Of a DNA stretch of 64,000 bases, positions 60,201-64,000 are shown one piece after another. The position numbers and the translations under genes were made by a program. Location: positions 255,775-319,774 of the forward strand of contig VZTJ01000299.1 in NCBI GenBank assembly GCA_013397795.1. Reading direction: 5' to 3'. The stretch's first letter is position 1. Every line of letters starts with the position of its first letter. Under the pieces are notes generated by a model, which worked only from the letters and a program-made list of their open reading frames with translations, did not search any database and was not told the DNA's origin. Source of the stretch: Orthonyx spaldingii. Lineage: Eukaryota > Chordata > Aves > Passeriformes > Orthonychidae.

Positions 60201-62460
60201 CCTTGATACAAGCCCTTCCAAGCAGGGTTAAGTAATACCCTTGAAATATTAGTGGCTGCAAGTGGCTTGTCTATGTACTGCTTCATATATCCCACCAAGA
60301 GTATAGATGGAATCACTCAGCAAAGATTCTCTACTTTGGAGAAAGTCATTGAGCTGGAGGTATATATTTGCAAGCTGTTCTCCCCTGCCTGAGTCCCATC
60401 TCCTCCAAAGACCATCCGTGCTTGTGAGAAAAGCCCAGGGTTATCAGAATCAGACCACTGGCAAAATGGGTGCAGGAAACACACATCCTTTTCTGCAAGT
60501 TGATCCTGTGGGCTGGCACCACTAAAAAGAAGGTGAAAGGCCCCTTGGCATTTATTCAGCAGTATCCCTTTCCAGATCACTGCAGATCCCTGGAAATACT
60601 GCTCTTAAGAGGAGCCTGACAATGCAAGGGAGCCAGCTCACCTTGGAGGCACAGCCCCACAGCAGCTCTGAAACCCTGTGTGGACTTCCCAGGGAGGGGA
60701 TTTCTCACAGGAGGGAAGTCCCAGGCAGCACTTCCACTTCTGCAGCTCCCCCAGTTTAGGAAGCAACTTGCTATGGGGAAAAGCTGTTGGTGAGCGTGTG
60801 GATGGTAAATACTGACACATCTCACTCTTAATCTGCAGCATACCCTGCACTGCCATCCTTGTGGCCCTGATTGAGTGAATCCCTTGTACCTCTCCCAGCT
60901 TAGGGGCATACCTTAGCCTGTGTCAGGTATTCATTGCAGTGCAGGACAGCATCTCTCCCAGGCTCCATGACCTGCTCACCTGCAAGTCCCGAGCAAACCA
61001 GGAGGAGAGGCGATGCAGTTTGAACAGATGCAGCAGGCTTGGAGGGAGATGGGTTAGGTTTGTTTCTTGGGCTGGGAGGAAGGGGTGGTTGCTGAAATGG
61101 GTCTTTCTCTTCTTGTCCCCCCTGAGCACCTTGGCAGAACTCTGCTCTCAACTCAATGAAAGTAGGGCAGAGTCTAACCACATTTCAAGCTGTCTGCGTT
61201 TTTGGATTCTGGGTAACTGTGATCTCTATCTGTTCCTAGAAAAGATTTAAACAACTTACGAACCACAGCCGGGCAGAGATAATAAAGGAAGCAGTATTGG
61301 GGTGGGGAAGGATCTCCCCAGAGTGTACAGAGTGAGGAGAGTGTGGTCTGCAGGAGAAACCATGCAGGGCCCAGCTGTGGTAGAGGGTCTCAGCACAGCT
61401 ACTTGGGCTGTAGGGGGACACAGAGGGGCTGCCTTAGGGAAGCCTCAGCAATATTAGTAGCTAGGTATAAAATGTGGGTACATGTATATACATGCACATA
61501 TAGATACAGAGAGAGAGAGAGCAGGTGGAGATACAATTAGTGACAGAAGAAGGGGTCTGAACCCCAGTATGGTATCCATATAGTCTCACCTTCATGCACT
61601 TGTTCCCGCTGAGGTTTGTGTCTCCATGCAGACAGGATATGCTTCCTCTTGTACTCCACGGTTTTTTGCATTTCTCATCCCTGTGGGACTCACATCTATC
61701 ATCACCCAGTTTTCCAGGGAGAGGAGACCCCCTTCCATTGGAGGGGTTGGGGCGGGTTCAGGCTCAGTGCCTAACCTCCAGGCCCACGGAGAGGTTCACA
61801 AAACCCCTCCCAGGTCTCCCCATGACCTACAGCAGCCTTGGATGCTCCCAGTGCACTCAGTAGTGGTCTGTAAGAGTTTGAAAAACAAAACCCAATGATG
61901 TTTCTCTTGCATTAGGCCAAAACTACAGATCCTTGTCCTGTAGTTCTGTCAGCCAGGAATGTAGACAGCAGGTGGGAAATTCAGGGGTGGGGAGGAGAAC
62001 AGAATGAAACACATTTCTGTATTGGCAAAAATCCTAGCAGAGATGTGGTTCATCCAGCACATGCTTTTGCCAGGATCCTTTATTTAGTTTTCATAGCCAG
62101 AATAGGGCCTAGTGGCAAAAAGATGTTTTTCCATCCTAGGCGGGTGTGCTATTACAGCTGTATCAGCCTGCATATTCTCCACAGTCCACAATAAAAGCAA
62201 AGTTGAGGAATTAATAGAAAGAAAAAAACAACATATTCACTTGCCAATGAGATACTTAGCTACTTAATCCTTTCCCAGCTTTCCTCCTGGGAGCTGGCAG
62301 AAGCCTGGTGTGCATGAGGAAAGCTGTGCCAATCTAAAGCAGGGTGTGACTGTACTCACGTGTCCACTGTGGGGATCCATGCCAGTTCCCAGCGTCACTG
62401 CAGTTGTGCTCCTGGTTCTACTTCCCAATGTCCTTAGCTGAAAAGCTCCTGCAAGGTGAA
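54230..62460. other. Intergenic, no gene recognised
   Basis: No supported exon or RNA gene on either strand. Contains a short (GA)n at 61508-61521 and AT-rich tracts at 55700-55735 and 59030-59060. A possible acceptor plus open frame at 59131-59190 has no recognised product. Confidence 0.5.
61508..61521. repeat. (AG)7 microsatellite
   Basis: Seven AG dinucleotides in intergenic DNA. Confidence 0.9.
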
Positions 62461-62486
62461 GAAAGGGTCTTAAAAAAAAAAAAAAA

Positions 62487-62501
62487 NNNNNNNNNNNNNN
62501 N
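62487..62501. other. Assembly gap (15 N) between poly(A) tracts
   Basis: Sequence to the left (CTGCAAGGTGAAGAAAGGGT then A-run) and right (CTGCAAAGGGAAAAAAGGGG then A-run) is nearly the same text twice. The gap probably joins two error-prone readings of one A-rich locus. Confidence 0.9.
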
Positions 62502-62599
62502 CTGCAAAGGGAAAAAAGGGGTTAAAAAAAAAAAAAAAAAAAAAAAGGAAGATACTAAAAGGAAAAAGAAATACAAACAAAACCTAGGAGGAAGGGAGA

Positions 62600-64000
62600 G
62601 GAGGAGCAGGGAAGGGAATGAGGTGGTTTGGGTGAAAGGGAGTGCAGGGACTTCTTGAACAAGCTCAGGGGGAAGGAGCTTAGATTCAGTCAGCCGTGGG
62701 GCAGGCCTGGGTGCCTGGGGGCAGTCAGGAACTGTTGCCAGGCTGCAGGGAGCTGGGGTTGGCACAGCTGGCCGGCTCAAAGCAGGGCTGAGGCCCAAGC
62801 AGTTTTCCTGCACAGACAAGACCAGAAGGGCCATCTGGCGAGGCCATTCATGGCAGGGACCAGTCCTGCAGCTCCCTTGCAACTGCTGCCATCTTGTCCA
62901 ACATGATCCTCCCTGTGTGTGTCCTGCACAGGACCCAGCACCTGGCAAACTTGCCTGCTTCCCACCCGTCATCCCTAACAGAGGAGACACACAGCCCTTT
63001 ACTGAGGACACTTTCAGGGCGTGATGTGCACACCTCAAGCTGGTGAGGAGGGCCTCAGGGACTCCTGCTTTAGGAGAGCACTGCTGGCAGCATGCCCTGC
63101 TCCTGCCCAGCATCCAACCCCCAGCATTTTTGCTATTAATGTGAGAAAGTTTGGGCTGGTCTGGTCGTGGCATTGCGGGACTGGTGACTCATCCTGTGAC
63201 CATGGGAGGGCTGTGTGCCTGCGACGCCTGCACTCATGCTCCCACGGGGGCTGTCAAGGTGTGCGAGTCTGTGGCTGTTTGTGGGGACACTCCTTTGAGC
63301 CTGCTGAGGCAACCACAGCAAGCTGAGTACAATTACCAGCACCTTGACTAGTGCAGCATCACTGGTCAGCGGCATGAAATAGGTACCTGGGCTTTGCTCG
63401 TGGTGAGAAGCACCCACACATGGTGCCAAGAGCCCTCTGCAAGCTGAGAACTAACAATCATAATAAAACTGTGCTTCTCACTAGCACTGGCAGGAGTTTC
63501 CAGAGCACCCTCGGCATAGAAGGGATGGCTTGTGAGTGAGTGGGGAGACGGTGCCAGGGCTGGGGGATGCTGCTCCCTGTACTTTGCCCCACGGCTGGGG
63601 GCTGCTGCCCCCCGAAAGGGCTGAGCAGAAGTGACTCGGCTGCCGCTGCCAGAGAGGGCTGCGAGGGGAGTGTCCGGTGGTGGGGCAAGAGGTGTGTGTG
63701 GGGTGACTGGGCTGGGCTGCTGCGGCGGCAGGGACCTCTGGCAGCAGAGAGGGGCGACGAGGGCAGGCCACAGCGGGGATGGTTACACCCACGGCAGACA
63801 GGTTCATTTTCCTTTTCCACACCCCGTCCTCTGCTGCTCCTGCCTGACGGGCGAACCGCGACTGCACTATCTGCAGCTTGCCGAGTAAAAGTTGTTCCCC
63901 GAGCTGTTGATTACGGTTAATTAGCATTAATTTTGCCTTAAGTGGATCCTAGTTGTGCTAGTTTTCTCCAGGGCTGCGGCTCCTCCGGCCCCCCAGTGCC
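62600..64000. other. GC-richer intergenic end of window, no gene recognised
   Basis: GC content climbs, especially 63540-63860 and the last 40 bases, suggesting the approach of another CpG island or gene beyond the edge. The long open frames on both strands have no family features. Confidence 0.4.

Noticed and set aside
62418..63173. 251-codon minus-strand ORF
   Set aside because: Crosses an N gap and poly(A)/poly(T) tracts; no recognisable motif.
1..64000. tRNA, rRNA, CRISPR, operon or phage features
   Set aside because: Searched for by eye on both strands. The sequence is spliced vertebrate DNA and none was found.

Overview
The window is vertebrate nuclear DNA, almost certainly from a bird. 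The evidence is three spliced genes that follow the gene neighbourhood of human 22q13.2, compact introns, CR1 LINE sequence, retroviral-type LTRs and sharp CpG islands. There is no bacterial-style gene organisation, and no tRNA, rRNA or CRISPR that I could find. Five runs of N (15685-15800, 22859-22861, 28060-28113, 29194, 62487-62501) mark assembly gaps, most of them in GC-rich or homopolymer sequence.

Layout. (1) 1 to about 13.3 kb: the 3' three quarters of POLDIP3 (SKAR) on +, eight coding exons and a 1.8 kb 3' UTR. Its introns hold a CR1 fragment, an LTR-like segment and one clean solo LTR (10105-10565) with a 4-bp target duplication. (2) 14.8-18.3 kb: complete RRP7A on +, seven coding exons, starting in a CpG island. 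A short unassigned ORF lies head-to-head with it on the minus strand. (3) 19.1-28.4 kb: complete SERHL/SERHL2-type serine hydrolase on -, eleven coding exons (303 aa), convergent with RRP7A, with a CpG-island promoter at 27.7-28.4 kb. (4) 28.7-30.3 kb: a broken partial tandem copy of SERHL exons 1-3 on -, upstream of the intact gene. Inside it, a 214/226-bp duplication around a single N looks like an assembly artefact. (5) 31-52 kb: no recognisable protein gene. It holds an LTR-like segment near 31 kb, a small GC-rich block at 35.1-35.4 kb and a strong CpG island at 38.6-39.5 kb. (6) 52.6-54.2 kb: a SOCS1-like SH2 protein encoded in one exon, preceded by a splice acceptor and a short upstream ORF. 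The 39 kb CpG island is the best candidate for its promoter and non-coding first exon. (7) 54.2-64 kb: no recognised gene; GC rises toward the end.

How the genes work together: POLDIP3 acts in exon-junction-linked mRNA export and translation. RRP7A acts in 40S ribosome assembly. Both are housekeeping genes of the expression machinery. SERHL is a peroxisome/cytosol-type alpha/beta hydrolase. The SOCS1-like gene would be an inducible cytokine-JAK/STAT feedback inhibitor and is functionally unrelated to its neighbours.

Most noteworthy: a SOCS1-like gene in an interval where human 22q13 has no SOCS gene. It keeps the SH2 arginine and an Elongin BC-box but lacks a visible CUL5 box, and has an upstream ORF ending 3 nt before its start codon. 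Its family and domain assignments rest on remembered family sequences, not on a search.
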